NCBI GenBank assembly: GCA_004009845.1
Contig: RMBW01000003.1
Location: 434,001-498,000, forward strand
Reading direction: 5' to 3'
Length of the DNA stretch: 64,000 bases
From: Davidsoniella eucalypti
Taxonomy: Eukaryota > Ascomycota > Sordariomycetes > Microascales > Ceratocystidaceae
The notes under the pieces are model-generated. The model was not told where the DNA came from. It saw only the letters and a list, made by a program, of their open reading frames with translations, and searched no databases. The translations under genes and the position numbers were made by a program. This document shows positions 23,088-34,740 of the stretch, one piece after another; the first letter of the stretch is position 1, and each line of letters opens with the position of its first letter.

Positions 23088-24710
23088 ATGACGAGCGCGA
23101 GCGCTAGCTCACCAACAGCCAGTGTGAAGCAACCTCTAGCGGTTGATGAAGCTGGGCTGGGCTTTATAGAAGAAGATGACCACAGCAACATCCCAACCAG
23201 GAACGGCGAGTCTTCTTCATGTGTCAGACAGGAACAACAGAAGTGCCGAAAACCCTGGAAGCAAAGGGTGCTTTCGGTGCTATGGGACACCTTCGATAAG
23301 ACGCCTGAAGAACGGGCGTTCCTACACAAGATCGACACTTGGATTTTGACATATGTTTCCGCGGCGTACTTCATCAAGTATCTTGACCAGACCAATGTAC
23401 GTAACACATGATAAAACATGTATAGGCGAAAGCCATGTGACACGCGGGGCTACATTCCCATAGTAGCTGAGCTGACTAGAATACACAAGGTTGTCAACGC
23501 ATACGTTAGTGGCATGAAAGAAGACTTGGACATGAGCGGAAACGACTACAACCTGCTCCAGACCGCCTTCACAATCGGCTACTGTATCGGAAATATCCCG
23601 TCGCAGCTGATGATGTCACGTGTGCGGCCATCCGTATGGCTCCCCAGTCTCGAATTCCTCTGGGGCTTGCTCGTCATGTGTATGGCAGCGGCCCCATCGC
23701 TACCAGTCATGTACACGCTACGCTTCTTCATCGGCCTCTTCGAAGCCTCAGCATACCCAGGCATCCTGACACTTCTCGGCAACTGGTATACTCCATCAGA
23801 GCTAGGCAAGCGCGCGGCGCTGTTCTACACCAGCTCCTGTCTAGCACAGATGTTTTCCGGATACCTACAGGCGTCGCTGTACGATGGCATGGACGGACGG
23901 GCGGGGTTGGCTGCGTGGCAGTGGCTCTTTATCTTCGATGGTCTGCTTACGATACCCGTGGCCATCTTCGGCTTTGTTGCGCTGCCGGATAGCCCAGAAA
24001 CCAGCAAGGCGCGCTGGCTGAAGCCGAACGAGAAGGCACTTGCCGTGCGCCGTATGCAGGCAGCGGGACGACAGCCGGCACAGGGACTCACAATACAGAC
24101 GGTCCGGGATGTGTTTACGTCGTGGCCAGTGTATCTCTTCAGCGTGGTGTTTGCAGCGCAGCTACTGGGCAACAGAGTATACTCGTACTTTGCCATTTAC
24201 CTCAAATCAACAGGTCGGTATACGATCTCCCAGGTCAACGTCATCCCGTCAGCCGGTTTTGCCTTCCAGGCCGTCATGGCACTCTTGTTTGCGTGGACTA
24301 GCGACCTCACAGGCCACCGCACGCTAGTGGTTGCTGGTGCGGGGCTGATCTCGCTGACTGGTTGTGCGGTGCTCACGGTTTATCCAGAACACCATCAAGG
24401 TGTTATGCTGGCGGGTTGGATCCTGACGTACGGCCAAGGTGGAGCCTCCGCATTGTTGCTATCGTACGTGAACGAGCTACTGTCGTTCTCAGTCGAGCAA
24501 CGGCTACTAGTCATCGGCATAATCGAGACGTTTGGCTTCTCGCTTACTGCGTGGGCGATTCTGATCGTGTATCCAGCAGGCCAGGCGCCGAGGTTCCCCG
24601 TGGGCTATGCCATTGCTACACTGTTGTTTGGACTCGAAATTATCGGTGCCTTGGCCATCTGGTACTGTGCGCGTCGATGGAAACCTGGGCCCCGGCAGAT
24701 AGTGATATAA
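23088..24710 (+). CDS. MFS permease of the Dal5 (anion:cation symporter) family
   Basis: Plasma-membrane proton-coupled transporter of the family that includes allantoate/ureidosuccinate (Dal5), nicotinate (Tna1), pantothenate (Fen2) and other small organic anion permeases. Exons 23088-23396 and 23490-24710, with a 93-nt intron, encode 509 residues. A hydrophilic N-terminus of about 80 residues leads into the first membrane segment, and the intron falls in the conserved KYLDQTN motif after it. Family marks are SQLMMSRVRPSVWLP, RFFIGLFEASAYPGI, WYTPSELGKR, AWQWLFIFDG and LPDSPETSKARWLKPNEK. About 12 hydrophobic segments can be counted. The substrate cannot be assigned from the sequence. A doubled GTGGCCAC palindrome sits just upstream of the start codon. 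Confidence 0.92.
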
Positions 24711-25411
24711 CAGTGATAAGAAATACCCAGTTGTCAAAACCAGTAAATAGTAGTAATAATGCCGGTCAAGGCCAATAGCGAACGGTCCCCTCGTTTGTTG
24801 TTTACAGTACCATTCAAATATTGGGTTTCGAAAAGCATCCTTTAGTGTTCTTTGTCTTCTTTCTACACTAATACGCCCATGTCTCCACCCCGGCTGCGCG
24901 TTCCGTTCCTTTTTGAGATTCGTCATGGCTGTTTGTAAATGAAATAGCGCTTATTTGTTCTTAATTGCCGAGCTTCTCGGTTTGTGTGGGAGGGCCAAAA
25001 CGCCAACCCAAGTCTTTGTGGAAGCTGTCGAAGCAGTGAAGGAAGGTTTAAGATTTGGAGGTGGTCTTTGGGCCTTAGTTTGCCTTTCTAAGAATGATGT
25101 TTTAGCGGCTCTTCTTAGTACGGCCTTTTTTTTGCGCATAGTCTGACTGTTTTCTTGTTTTGCTATTTTATGTAGTTGTATTAGTACATGGTCAATCACA
25201 CTAGCGTTATCGTCCCTACTTTTTGTACCACTACATATTTCTTATTTCTCGGGCTGCTACGTAATCAAGCCGGCCCGCATCTTTCTGTTTTCTTTCCCTT
25301 TTCTTTTTCCCCAGCTTCCAACCCTGCCTAGCCTATTAGGGTTGATTGAACGGCGCCACTTCTGCTCTCCATTCTCGATCTCCCTTCCTAGTCCTTCGCC
25401 CTCCGCCGCCG
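24711..25411. other. intergenic region and promoter of the Zn2Cys6 gene
   Basis: 700 bases between two same-strand genes. No gene is seen. A TTAGGG box lies near 25337, and pyrimidine-rich sequence (about 25275-25320) precedes the start of the transcription-factor gene. Confidence 0.5.
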
Positions 25412-27622
25412 ATGGACTCATATATGGACCGGTTCCGTATCCGGCCGCTATCCCAACCCGGAACACCTTCTCGTACAACCAAGACCGGCGGCAGCAATAC
25501 ACCTACATCGACCGGTGGCGGGTCGGCGCTGGAATGCGGCGACCAAATGTCGGCAGCGCCCGCCAGCCCCGCAGCACCGCCAGGCTCGTCCTCAGCCTCG
25601 CCGTCAACAACCGCCGTATCTGGCCGAGTCAAGGCGTGCGAGCGCTGCCGCGTGTGGAAGAAGAAGTGCATGCGCCATCCCAAGATCCCCACCAAATGCA
25701 TCAACTGTATAAATGCCGGCGCCGAGTGTTCGTTGCGTGCGCTCAACACCACACAGACTGGCCTGCGTGCGCGTCTGGCTTGGCTGGAGAGCTTCATCAC
25801 GCAAGAGAACTTGCTGGGCGCCAACCACCCAATTGAGCACATCTCGACCGGCACCGACCTACGAATACTAGCGGGCTCCCAACAACGCAGTGGCAGCGCC
25901 GCCCGAGATGGCGGCGGCATGGCCGACCCTCTGCCAAGCTGTGAGCGCCTCGAAAGTGTCGACAACGACATCTCCGACCACGGTTCGTTAACAGCATCAG
26001 CATCGGCATCAGCGCTAGCTATAGTCGACGACTCAATGGATCACGACCATAACAGCATATGCAGCGGCCGGTCTGAGACAATGGCCGACGCCGACAACAC
26101 ACAAAATTCAGTGCAACATATCAGCAAGGACGTCTATGCCGTGCTGGTTGACGCTTACTTTCGCGATATCGGCCGAGGCTATCCGTTCATCGACCGCCAG
26201 CGGGCCTCCACCCTTCTAGAGCAAGCCAGTACTATCTGCAGTGTCATCATCATGGACGCCGAAGATCCTTCTTCGGTGTTGCTTCAACTTATGGTAGCCA
26301 TTGGACACACTTCGCTCGAGCGGGCAGGGAAGCTACCGCCCCATACTGCCGATCTTAGCTTCGAGGTGCGCTACGAGAACATCCTATCACAGTGCTTAAT
26401 GCGCGAGAGCGCAGCCAGTGTCGAGATCTTACTGCTACTGGCTTTATATGCCCTCGCCGATCCACAGGGCCCATCATCACAGCCAATTCTCGGAATTGTC
26501 GGCCGACAGGCTATGCGACTAGGACTCTGCCAACGTGAAACATTAGACCGCGGGCGACAGTCACCCGATGAAACTGAGCGTAACCACCGTCTGTTTTGGA
26601 GTATATACATTGCCGACCGCATGATGGCTGTCTCGGCTGGCCTACCAGTAGCTTTAGCCGTCAACGCGCCCGATGTTCCCATGCCGGGGCTAACTGTGTC
26701 CGAGTTTGCGTCGCCGGCTCACTTTGAATATGTGTCGATGCTTCAGGTCACACGCCAATTGATTCATTTACGCCAGCTTGAAGACAAAATATTACATCAA
26801 ATCCATTTGCGCAACCGCGAGCGCACCAGTGAGCTAACTAAAGCTGACCGGCTCACGATAGTCAAGTCGCTACGCACTGAAATCGAAAATTGGTATAGCA
26901 ATGGATGCCTCCTGAAGCCAACTGAAAACGACAACGTGTCCATCCACATCACCGTATCATGGCTGGCCACGCGCTACTATAATTTGCTAGTCCTACTGTA
27001 CTATCCGTCCCATTTTAACCCAGGCACCCTTCTGCTTAAACGCACCGAGCTTCTTGGTCTTGCCCGCAAACATATTCAGGCTAACGCTGTTCGTTTTCAG
27101 CAGCGCCAGCTTCCGCTTAATGAGCCTACCCTATGCCGTCTGCTGCCTGTCATTATGATTTTCCTACACTGCTTCCTACACCATCGTGCCGAGGATGGCG
27201 CCTTTTCTGCTCGCGAGGAAGTGGTCATTTGCGCCAACATACTAGCAGCATTCCCACCACACTGGAAAAAGGCGCAACGTGGCGCCGAAATAGTGCGCCA
27301 GTTAGCGTCTCTAATCGCAAACTCTATGGATAATGATGCCGTACTGTTCACCCCGTCCGGTGTTACTGCCCAGGCTGGCATTCTATCAGAGTCAGATCGT
27401 GCCTGGCTCAACGCCATCAAGGTCGGGCTAGTCGAACTGACGCGCGAAGTACTGGGCACTGGCAGCGTCTTCCAACTCATGGACGACTGGGAGGCGTCCA
27501 AAGGCGAGCGAGATAGCGCAGTTGAAGAGGCAGATAGAAGCAAAGCTTACATAAATAGCCTAGGCCACAGGCTAGATCAACCCGAAGACATACCGATAAA
27601 ACAGCAACCACGACATTATTAA
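25412..27622 (+). CDS. Zn2Cys6 (Gal4-type) transcription factor
   Basis: Intronless gene for 736 residues, read from the ATG of MDSYMDRF; the frame opens slightly further upstream but from a TTG. A Ser/Pro/Gly-rich N-terminus precedes the binuclear zinc cluster with C76, C79, C86, C96, C99 and C106 (spacing 2-6-9-2-6) and the basic stretch RVWKKK. A short heptad-like linker (GLRARLAWLESF) may dimerise. The fungal-specific transcription-factor domain begins near residue 245 (VDAYFRDIGRGYPFIDRQRAS) and contains GIVGRQAMRLGLCQRE and HRLFWSIYIADRMMAVSAGLP, the hallmark of that domain. It is nuclear and DNA-binding by family. The regulated genes are unknown; the permease upstream is a neighbour, but no evidence links them. 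Confidence 0.93.
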   Translation: MDSYMDRFRIRPLSQPGTPSRTTKTGGSNTPTSTGGGSALECGDQMSAAPASPAAPPGSSSASPSTTAVSGRVKACERCRVWKKKCMRHPKIPTKCINCINAGAECSLRALNTTQTGLRARLAWLESFITQENLLGANHPIEHISTGTDLRILAGSQQRSGSAARDGGGMADPLPSCERLESVDNDISDHGSLTASASASALAIVDDSMDHDHNSICSGRSETMADADNTQNSVQHISKDVYAVLVDAYFRDIGRGYPFIDRQRASTLLEQASTICSVIIMDAEDPSSVLLQLMVAIGHTSLERAGKLPPHTADLSFEVRYENILSQCLMRESAASVEILLLLALYALADPQGPSSQPILGIVGRQAMRLGLCQRETLDRGRQSPDETERNHRLFWSIYIADRMMAVSAGLPVALAVNAPDVPMPGLTVSEFASPAHFEYVSMLQVTRQLIHLRQLEDKILHQIHLRNRERTSELTKADRLTIVKSLRTEIENWYSNGCLLKPTENDNVSIHITVSWLATRYYNLLVLLYYPSHFNPGTLLLKRTELLGLARKHIQANAVRFQQRQLPLNEPTLCRLLPVIMIFLHCFLHHRAEDGAFSAREEVVICANILAAFPPHWKKAQRGAEIVRQLASLIANSMDNDAVLFTPSGVTAQAGILSESDRAWLNAIKVGLVELTREVLGTGSVFQLMDDWEASKGERDSAVEEADRSKAYINSLGHRLDQPEDIPIKQQPRHY

Positions 27623-28254
27623 GAACGACAACAACATTCGTCTATCATGGAATTTGTACAACAATATTTCCCCATCTGTCGGCGTACACGTACACGGCAA
27701 CTTGTTTTGCTTTGATATTCTAAATCTACGATTGCTTTGATTCTCTACATAGCGATATACTTGTTTTTTGTTTTCATCTTTTCATCTAGCCACCATCTGC
27801 ATACCATTATATAGCGTTTCAAGATAATGATAATATATTTCTATAGAGACTCGAGTTTTTATATCTCCTCGTCATATCTTCGGCTTAAGCACCGTGTATC
27901 ATCGGCTTTCTCTTATGCTTTCTAGCCGCAAAAGTTTTTTAATATGAGGGGACGGATTCCATAAAGAGCAGGTGATTAAAAATCCCGAAAAAGATGGTAT
28001 TCCCTGTATATTGATAATATAGTAAAGAGACAGTAATAGGGATGAAAGGAAGAAAAGTACTAAAATAACCTCGGGATATCAATTCTGTCTTTTTTCGATT
28101 TCTGCTCCTATTTCTGAGGCTCTGCGTCGGGTTTTGTTCTTTCTTTTTTTCCATTCACACGGATTAACTCTGTACCACACACACTTTTTGGCCAATAGAG
28201 AGACATCACCTTCTTTCTACATTGTCCGACAGTCTTTCAAGCTAGAAACAGGAT
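27623..28254. other. intergenic region
   Basis: 630 AT-rich bases between two same-strand genes. Only the 3' flank of the transcription factor and the promoter of the thioesterase gene are expected here; nothing else is seen. Confidence 0.55.
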
Positions 28255-29088
28255 ATGACAGTCCCTAGACTCTTCGTCTCACGTCTTCCCAGAGCTGTTT
28301 CCATCGGCACGGCCCCGGCTTTTCATCGGACGGCCTCGGGTTCTCTAGCGGCAGCAGCCACAGCCATACAAACGCGCCGGGTGCATAGCGATGGCGTAGG
28401 TATTCAGAGAGATCAAGCATCTCCTCGCACGCCGCCCTCGTCGCCATCTCCATCTCCTCCTCTGGCTGCCGCTACGAGTGGCAATTCACCTAGCGAACTC
28501 GCTTCTTCTGCTCGCCCGCCTATGCCACGGGAAAGGGTTGCCGGGCTTCTCGCCGCGTCACCGTTTGAAGATGCCCTGCTATCGATAGTAGCCAGGAATC
28601 CGCTTGCGCTCGAGTTCCAGATGTCCCGGCCGGGGTTTTCTACGTCACGCGCCGTTCTGAAGCTCCGCGGCGAGCATCTTGCGACGAGTCTGACGCGCAC
28701 CACTCTCTCAGGCGCGGGCATGATAGAGGCTAATCCCTTTGTGTTTACCGATGACAGTACTGGCGCAGTCCTGGCGTTCTATCGCCTCGGCGCTAGATTA
28801 GCCGGCCATCAACGCATTGTCCATGGCGGTATGGCAGCTGTTTTGCTTGATGAGTGTCTAGGCCGCGCGAGCTTCAGTCAGTCAACCAAGCGTTTCACGG
28901 TCACGGCTAGCCTAGATTTAGAGTACAGGGCACCAATGCATACAGAGACATATGTCGCCATTAGCGCACAGGTGGTTTCAAGGGAAGGACGCAAGATCTG
29001 GGTGGAAGGCAAGATCGAAGATGCTGTCAAAGGTGATGTGTTAGTGATGGCGAAGGGATTGTTCATCGAGCCAAAATGGGCCCCTTAA
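28255..29088 (+). CDS. mitochondrial hotdog-fold thioesterase (PaaI/4HBT, UPF0644-like)
   Basis: Intronless, 277 residues. The first 40 or so residues are rich in Arg, Ser and Ala with no acidic residues (MTVPRLFVSRLPRAVS), as in a mitochondrial presequence. A Pro/Ser-rich linker follows, and then the hotdog domain with IVHGGMAAVLLDECLGR; the HGG motif is at 190-192 and the acidic D199/E200 lie on the following helix, as in acyl-CoA thioesterases of the PaaI/4HBT group. The end is KGLFIEPKW, where the family's last strand is expected. It probably hydrolyses an acyl-CoA; the substrate is not evident. Fungal relatives include the S. pombe UPF0644 proteins and yeast Fmp10. Confidence 0.88.
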   Translation: MTVPRLFVSRLPRAVSIGTAPAFHRTASGSLAAAATAIQTRRVHSDGVGIQRDQASPRTPPSSPSPSPPLAAATSGNSPSELASSARPPMPRERVAGLLAASPFEDALLSIVARNPLALEFQMSRPGFSTSRAVLKLRGEHLATSLTRTTLSGAGMIEANPFVFTDDSTGAVLAFYRLGARLAGHQRIVHGGMAAVLLDECLGRASFSQSTKRFTVTASLDLEYRAPMHTETYVAISAQVVSREGRKIWVEGKIEDAVKGDVLVMAKGLFIEPKWAP

Positions 29089-29528
29089 AGTCAAAGGTCA
29101 CAAATACTGGTAGACAGATACAAAAGCATACACAGATACCCAATATTCATATGAATGACACAATACTAAGAGAAGGATGTATGATAAAATATTTGTACAG
29201 CAGATGATTCAGCCTGTGCTGCCAGTTCTAGTAAAAATTCCATTAAGCCGGTACAACTATGATTTCAGCAAACAAAGTACCAAATGAGACATTATAGTAA
29301 GATAAACAAGCAAAATCCCCATAAAACAACAAACAACCATAAAATGACAGAAACATTAAAACTCCCCCCCAAGAATGCAACTAAAACTCACAAATCATTT
29401 GACATGAGATACACAAGCGACGTCCTTTTGATGGTCACGTGCTTGTTCTCGATTGTCCAGCATCCAGACAACCCTCAAATCTCGTCCAGGAAAGAGCGTC
29501 GACACGAGTTTCTGTGTCACCTTCCCAG
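29089..29528. other. convergent 3' intergenic region
   Basis: 440 bases between the ends of two convergent genes. It is AT-rich with short open frames only, and no gene is seen. Confidence 0.6.
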
Positions 29529-30770
29529 CTAGAACCAGTACTTGTTTAGGTAATCTACCACAGGCGTGAACATGCCGGCAATCACAACCAAACCAAACCC
29601 GGCCCACGGATACCACTGGCCAAAGTTTTTGTTGTCGTCCATGACAGGCAGTGTGTACGAGCCATCAAAGCCGTTGAGGCCCAACTCGGTAAACACGACA
29701 AGCGGAATTGCCAGTACGGCAAAGACAATGGCCAGCGGGATTGTGGTGATCAGCTTAGCCGATATGTCAGACAGTGTGATACGCGTGTGCTTCTCGCGAC
29801 GCTGCTCGGGCGGGATCGTGCCTGGGATAACGGGCGAGTTGTCGGCCACGTACGGGTTAGTCGACGAGCGGCGGCGGAACTTGCCCAGCGGCGCCTCCTG
29901 ATCCGAGTTACGGCCGAAGAAGTAGCGTCCGGCCGAGCTGTGGCCACCCATGATAGCGTACAGGCCCAGACACGCCGAGGCGATGGCGAAGCACGAGCCG
30001 GCAATGATGTACTTGGGCAGGAACGAGGCAATGCTGGCCGGCATGACTATGACGTCGGCTGGATCACGTAGCAGTGATACGCTCTTGCCCAGGTTGGCCG
30101 TGTCGAAGCAGTTGTATGTGCAGTTCCAAGACGAATCGTTGCGCCACAGCTGCATGGGCGACACGAGCAGCTGGCCCGAGGAATCGTAGCAGGCGGCTTC
30201 GACGGCGTGGGCATAGGCGTGGATGCTGCGGAGGGCCTTGGGTCCAGCGGCTAGGTATATAATGGGCGCGGGTAGCAGGACGAGTGCCCAGATTGTGATG
30301 ATGGGGCGCGCGCGCCGGTGTCGCAGAAGCTGTGAGAAGGTCAGTAGGCCGTTCCACATCATCAGCGCGGCAGCAACGATAACCCAGGCGCCGAGGATGT
30401 CGAGGTCGACAATGGGTGAATCGGTGCCCATGCTCGACAGAACCCAAATGTGGACGGCGGCGCAGGCGCTCACGCTAAGAAGAGGCATGTTAGTACACAC
30501 AAACACTCGTGTATGAGATATCATATATCTTCGAAGAGCTTACAGGCACATCCAGGTTGTCGACACCGCCACAACCCAGTCCAGCTTCCAGCCCACCACC
30601 GAAATCAAAAGGCACACATAGAACAGGCACCGGTGTAGAATCCCATAGTTCGAGCTCATTGGATACACACACATCACGGTGTCTTCGAGTGCCAGCGACG
30701 ATATAGCCTGTACGGCCACGGCGCTACGGACGAATAAGCCGAGCGCCAGGAGATTCTGTAACCGGATCAT
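29529..30770 (-). CDS. multi-pass membrane protein of unknown function
   Basis: Exons 30770-30544 and 30474-29529 with a 69-nt intron (perfect GTACTAACA branch region) encode 390 residues. The N-terminus (MIRLQNLLALGLFVRSAVAV) looks like a signal peptide or signal anchor. About six or seven further hydrophobic segments are visible: ILHRCLFYVCLLISVVG, ILGAWVIVAAALMMW, IITIWALVLLPAPIIYLAA, YIIAGSCFAIASACLGLYAI, IPLAIVFAVLAIPLVVF and WAGFGLVVIAGMF. A loop between the third and fourth of these has two cysteines near NDSSWNCTYNCFD, with possible N-glycosylation sites, and a later loop is basic. The topology resembles fungal 7-TM receptor-like proteins, but I recognise no family signature and assign no function. 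Confidence 0.75.
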
Positions 30771-33700
30771 GACGATTGATATTGCTGTGTGTGTGTGTGC
30801 TGTTGAAGAGGTAGTGAAAGAAGAACTGAGGGCTACTGCTTCTATCAAAAACGCAGTTACGCCTATATCAGTAGTATAAAACACGACTCTGTCGTCCTTC
30901 TTCGTGCCCAACAAATCAAGACAAGACAACAATAGAAACAAACCCACACAGCAACAGTAGCTCGAGAAAGATAGACGAAGAAATAAAAAACAGGAAACGA
31001 AGGTATTAATAAAAACAAAAATAAATAAAAACAGGTGAGAACAGACCCAATGGTAAGGGAACAGACCCCGCGTATTTATCCAGGAACTCTGTTAAACATA
31101 ATCAAATAAAGAATAAAAAGACCCAGCACCAAGACTCTTTTTTTTCTGGTGTCTTGGAGCTGGCAAATGTGTTTACTCAACTCTTCATGTTACTCTGCCA
31201 TCCAATTTTTTCTTTTTTTTTTTTCTATTATTTCCCGTGCTTTTTATCCTTCTTTCGACACTGAAGAATGAGGAATCAGAGTAGCAACGAACAACAAAAA
31301 TAGCTGGCTGGGCGTTGGCTTGCTCTCTTTTATTTTTTTTCGGGCTTGAGCTTTCCAATGTCGGCTGGTTGCACGCAGCCCATTATCCAGCCCTCGAAGC
31401 CAGTTGTTTGAGGGCTTTTGGGCTGTATTATTTACCGCAATTAATGGTATCTTATCTGAGCTTCTACTTTGACATATTCGCTTGTATTGCTAGCTTTCCG
31501 TGGGTGGTTTTCTATCCTCTTTTTTGTCATGGCCGGCACGAGAACTCGACGATACCTTGGCTTTTATATCCAGAGGAATCAGATATATCAGACATGGATT
31601 TTTCTAATAAAGTATCACCAACAGTTGTGTTTTGTTTACCTCTATTTGCTGTCGGCCAGTGCTTCTTTTTACGGCATTGTTCTGGAATGCTTTTTTCAAG
31701 ACGACTAATCACATCATAAAGAACGTTGTTCTTTGCTCAGCCTTCCATATCGCACAAATACGAACAATCAAGAGGCAAAAACAAACAAAGCTTTGAATAT
31801 ATAAGAAGAACCAAAGAAAAAGTATGACAATTAGATATCCGGCCAGCCGCCGTTCTCGTGTTCATAAAGTCGTAAAGCCCATAAAGTACCGCTCTAAACG
31901 ATACGACAAGGTTGCAAATACTACTCTACGTTGTCTTGTCTGTTCGTGTATGTACAAATTGCCTGTGTTTTACACACTCAAAGTCGAATCACATACGAGC
32001 AAAAGATGCACAGCTATCTCGTCACTTTTCTCTCTCTTTGGCTCGCCTAGATCCTGAATATACTGCTATATACGTCAACAGACAACCTGCACTTGCATTG
32101 CATGTCTCTCATATCAACCCTTCGACCGTTCGGCATTTGCCTGCTATAGTCTTGCCATCAGACTCTTTGCAGCTCACCAGAAAGAGAAAAAGAAGACATT
32201 CCAGGCTGGCTGCCGATATGGACCCTGTTTCTTGGCATTTATCTTTCCCACCTCGTTTAGTGGCGTCATCTATATACACTATACTGCATACTTGCTCTAT
32301 TATACCTACATTATAACGTGTACAGCATGTTGTGTTATGCTTGATTACACATGTACATGTCTCACGCTTCTAATCCTTTCTAATTACCAGTTCCCGTTCT
32401 TGAATACTGCAGGCCATTTGACGCTTCTTAATTCTCCTTCTTGTATACAGCTTGCCGACTATCGTGAGAAACAGAAACTCCACATAGCTCCAGTCCGCAT
32501 GCCACAGATAGCAAATAGCATTAATTCCGAGGCTGGGAAGACGTATGCCATCTGTAGAAGAGCCTGTCGAAGTACATAGTCCAGGGGTGGATGGTGGTGA
32601 TAATCGATGGTAATATCAATACTGCTTTTTCCTTTATCTCATTATTAATGTAATCATCTGTGCTTGAATATAAAGCAAGTAGAAAGCCGGAGCCCAAGTC
32701 CTGTCTCCAAGCATGGAAAAGGAGGCTAAAGGAGGAAAGAAAAGAAGCTTTCCCTCTCATATATGTAAAGAGAAGCGTCAAAGCTCTGTTCTGGCGTTCC
32801 ATCGACACGACCTAAACAAAACGGCAACTCCAGGGTCAACAATGGCACAGCACAGGGCATGCAGCAATGGATGGTCCTTGAAGAGAATGTACTTATTTCT
32901 CTGCCTCTTTGAGATAATGTCAAGAAACAGAAATACAAGTAGAAGAGACTCAGAAGGCTCTGATCTCCTTGTCTTGACCAAAAGCCATGGTTCGTAAACA
33001 GAAAATTGGCTCTTAGCTCCGTTTGAGGAAGCCAGTACAGATGATAGCATCAGAATAAGGGAATAAAAAAACGCAGGCTCCTCCTTCTTCGTGGGAAGGG
33101 AAGATCGTGCACTCTTGTTGCTTGCTATGTTTATGTTGCCCTGCGGCCAAAACCGTCATGTTTTGTTTTTGTCCATCAACAGGCTTGTTGCCTTGCCAGC
33201 CAGAGTCTGTTACCCTGCAATCTTTTTTTTTTAGTCTTGTAGCCTTAAGCCTGTGTTTGTATGCTTGATACCACTACTAGCTTCAGCCTAACCTGCCTTT
33301 TTATCAGTTTCCCGGTTTCATGAACTCAGCAAATGATACTTTGAACTGAATGCTAGTCAGTGAATGCTTGTTCGTTAGCTGTCATTTATCATGGTGAAAA
33401 CTTAGAGCTAAATCCAGGCGGTGTGAAGCTGTTCTTCTGTCAGGTTCCTTCACCTCCTTCTTCTACTTCTGCATCTTTTCTCTTCTCTCTCTTTTCCTTC
33501 CGAGACTTCGACGTGGCTCTCTCATAGTCAGGCTCTTCCAAGTTGTGTAACGGCTGACTCTCTCACCAAAAGATTGGCAACAACTCCACAACTTGTTCCG
33601 GGAGAACCATACTATCTACCGTGTCTTTTTTTCAAGCCTTGGGGTCTAGAATTCCGGGGGCTCTATCCACTGTTGCTCAGCCATGGCATACGGTCCAGAT

Positions 33701-34740
33701 ATGCAATATGCGAGACAAGGCCGGCTATATTACTACAGAGAAAATAACATGCATACTCATACACTGTATGGGGAGAGCTGCAGGAAGAGCAAGACATGGC
33801 TGCGAAAAAAACAAACCAGAATAAAAGGCTGAGCAAAGAAGCCAGGATTAGAGCGCTGTTCTCCTAGCCAACTCATCAAGTTCCAATTCAAAATCGGCTG
33901 AGACAGGCAGACCACGGATATGCGGGGAGAAAAGAATATATTTCTAACATGGCTTGGCTTTCTTGATTCATCACATCACATTACAGCTGCCGTACTTTCC
34001 TCTGGCTTTTGGTTCTGTCACTATAGGTTGAATTCATTCGTTGCTCACTTCTCTATCAGCTAGGCTTTAGTTATATTGCCATCTAAGACCCGGCTAGACA
34101 GCTCACCGCTCAGCTACAGCTACTTTCAGATTGTGAATTGCAAATATCTAACAGAAAGAAAGAAAACAAAAAAGAGACAACTAGACTATAGTTGCAAAAC
34201 CAGGATGGATGTCACATTTTGTTCAACGCCATAGCATGGCATGCGGTATCTACAGTCCATTTTTGTTCTTATCCCTTCCTTTCTTCATTGTCAACCCACT
34301 TTCAGGTCTTTTGTTGTTTGTTTAGATGTACCGGCACGTGATGTGCCTTTTTGATAAGCGTAATATGTAACAACAGAGACATCGGCACGCCAACATGCTT
34401 GACTGAGCCAAAAACCCAGGGATAGCATATTTGGCCCTTCTTCTCTTGTAGCTGATAGAACACTTTCATCGTTTCTTTGTTAATCAGAGCACACCCAAAC
34501 AAACACGTATCAGAGATGGATCAACCAAACACGAAATATTCCCTGTGTAAATTTCATGTGATTTGCAGGAAATCATCGCCATAGCAAAGATCAGCAGACT
34601 ATTTTTCTTTTTCTTTCTCTCCCTCGCTATAACCCTTGCCATATTCTGGTTAGTCTGTCCAGGTGATAGGATTATCTCGCTTCCATTGTTTTTTTTTCTC
34701 TTACTTGACACTTATTTAGCTCTATTTCCACCTTGATATA
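30771..34740. other. gene-free region, pyrimidine- and purine-tract-rich part
   Basis: About 4 kb without a supportable gene. Open frames do not exceed 134 codons, overlap on both strands, have low-complexity or Cys/Phe-rich translations and match no family I know. The first 300 bases are the promoter of the membrane-protein gene, with a TGTG run near 30790. Poly-T and poly-A tracts are frequent, for example near 31140, 31210 and 33225. Confidence 0.5.

Noticed and set aside
1571..24710. Purine-scavenging gene cluster joining XDH and the Dal5-type permease
   Set aside because: About 17 kb and five unrelated genes separate them, and the permease substrate is unknown. Co-location looks like chance.
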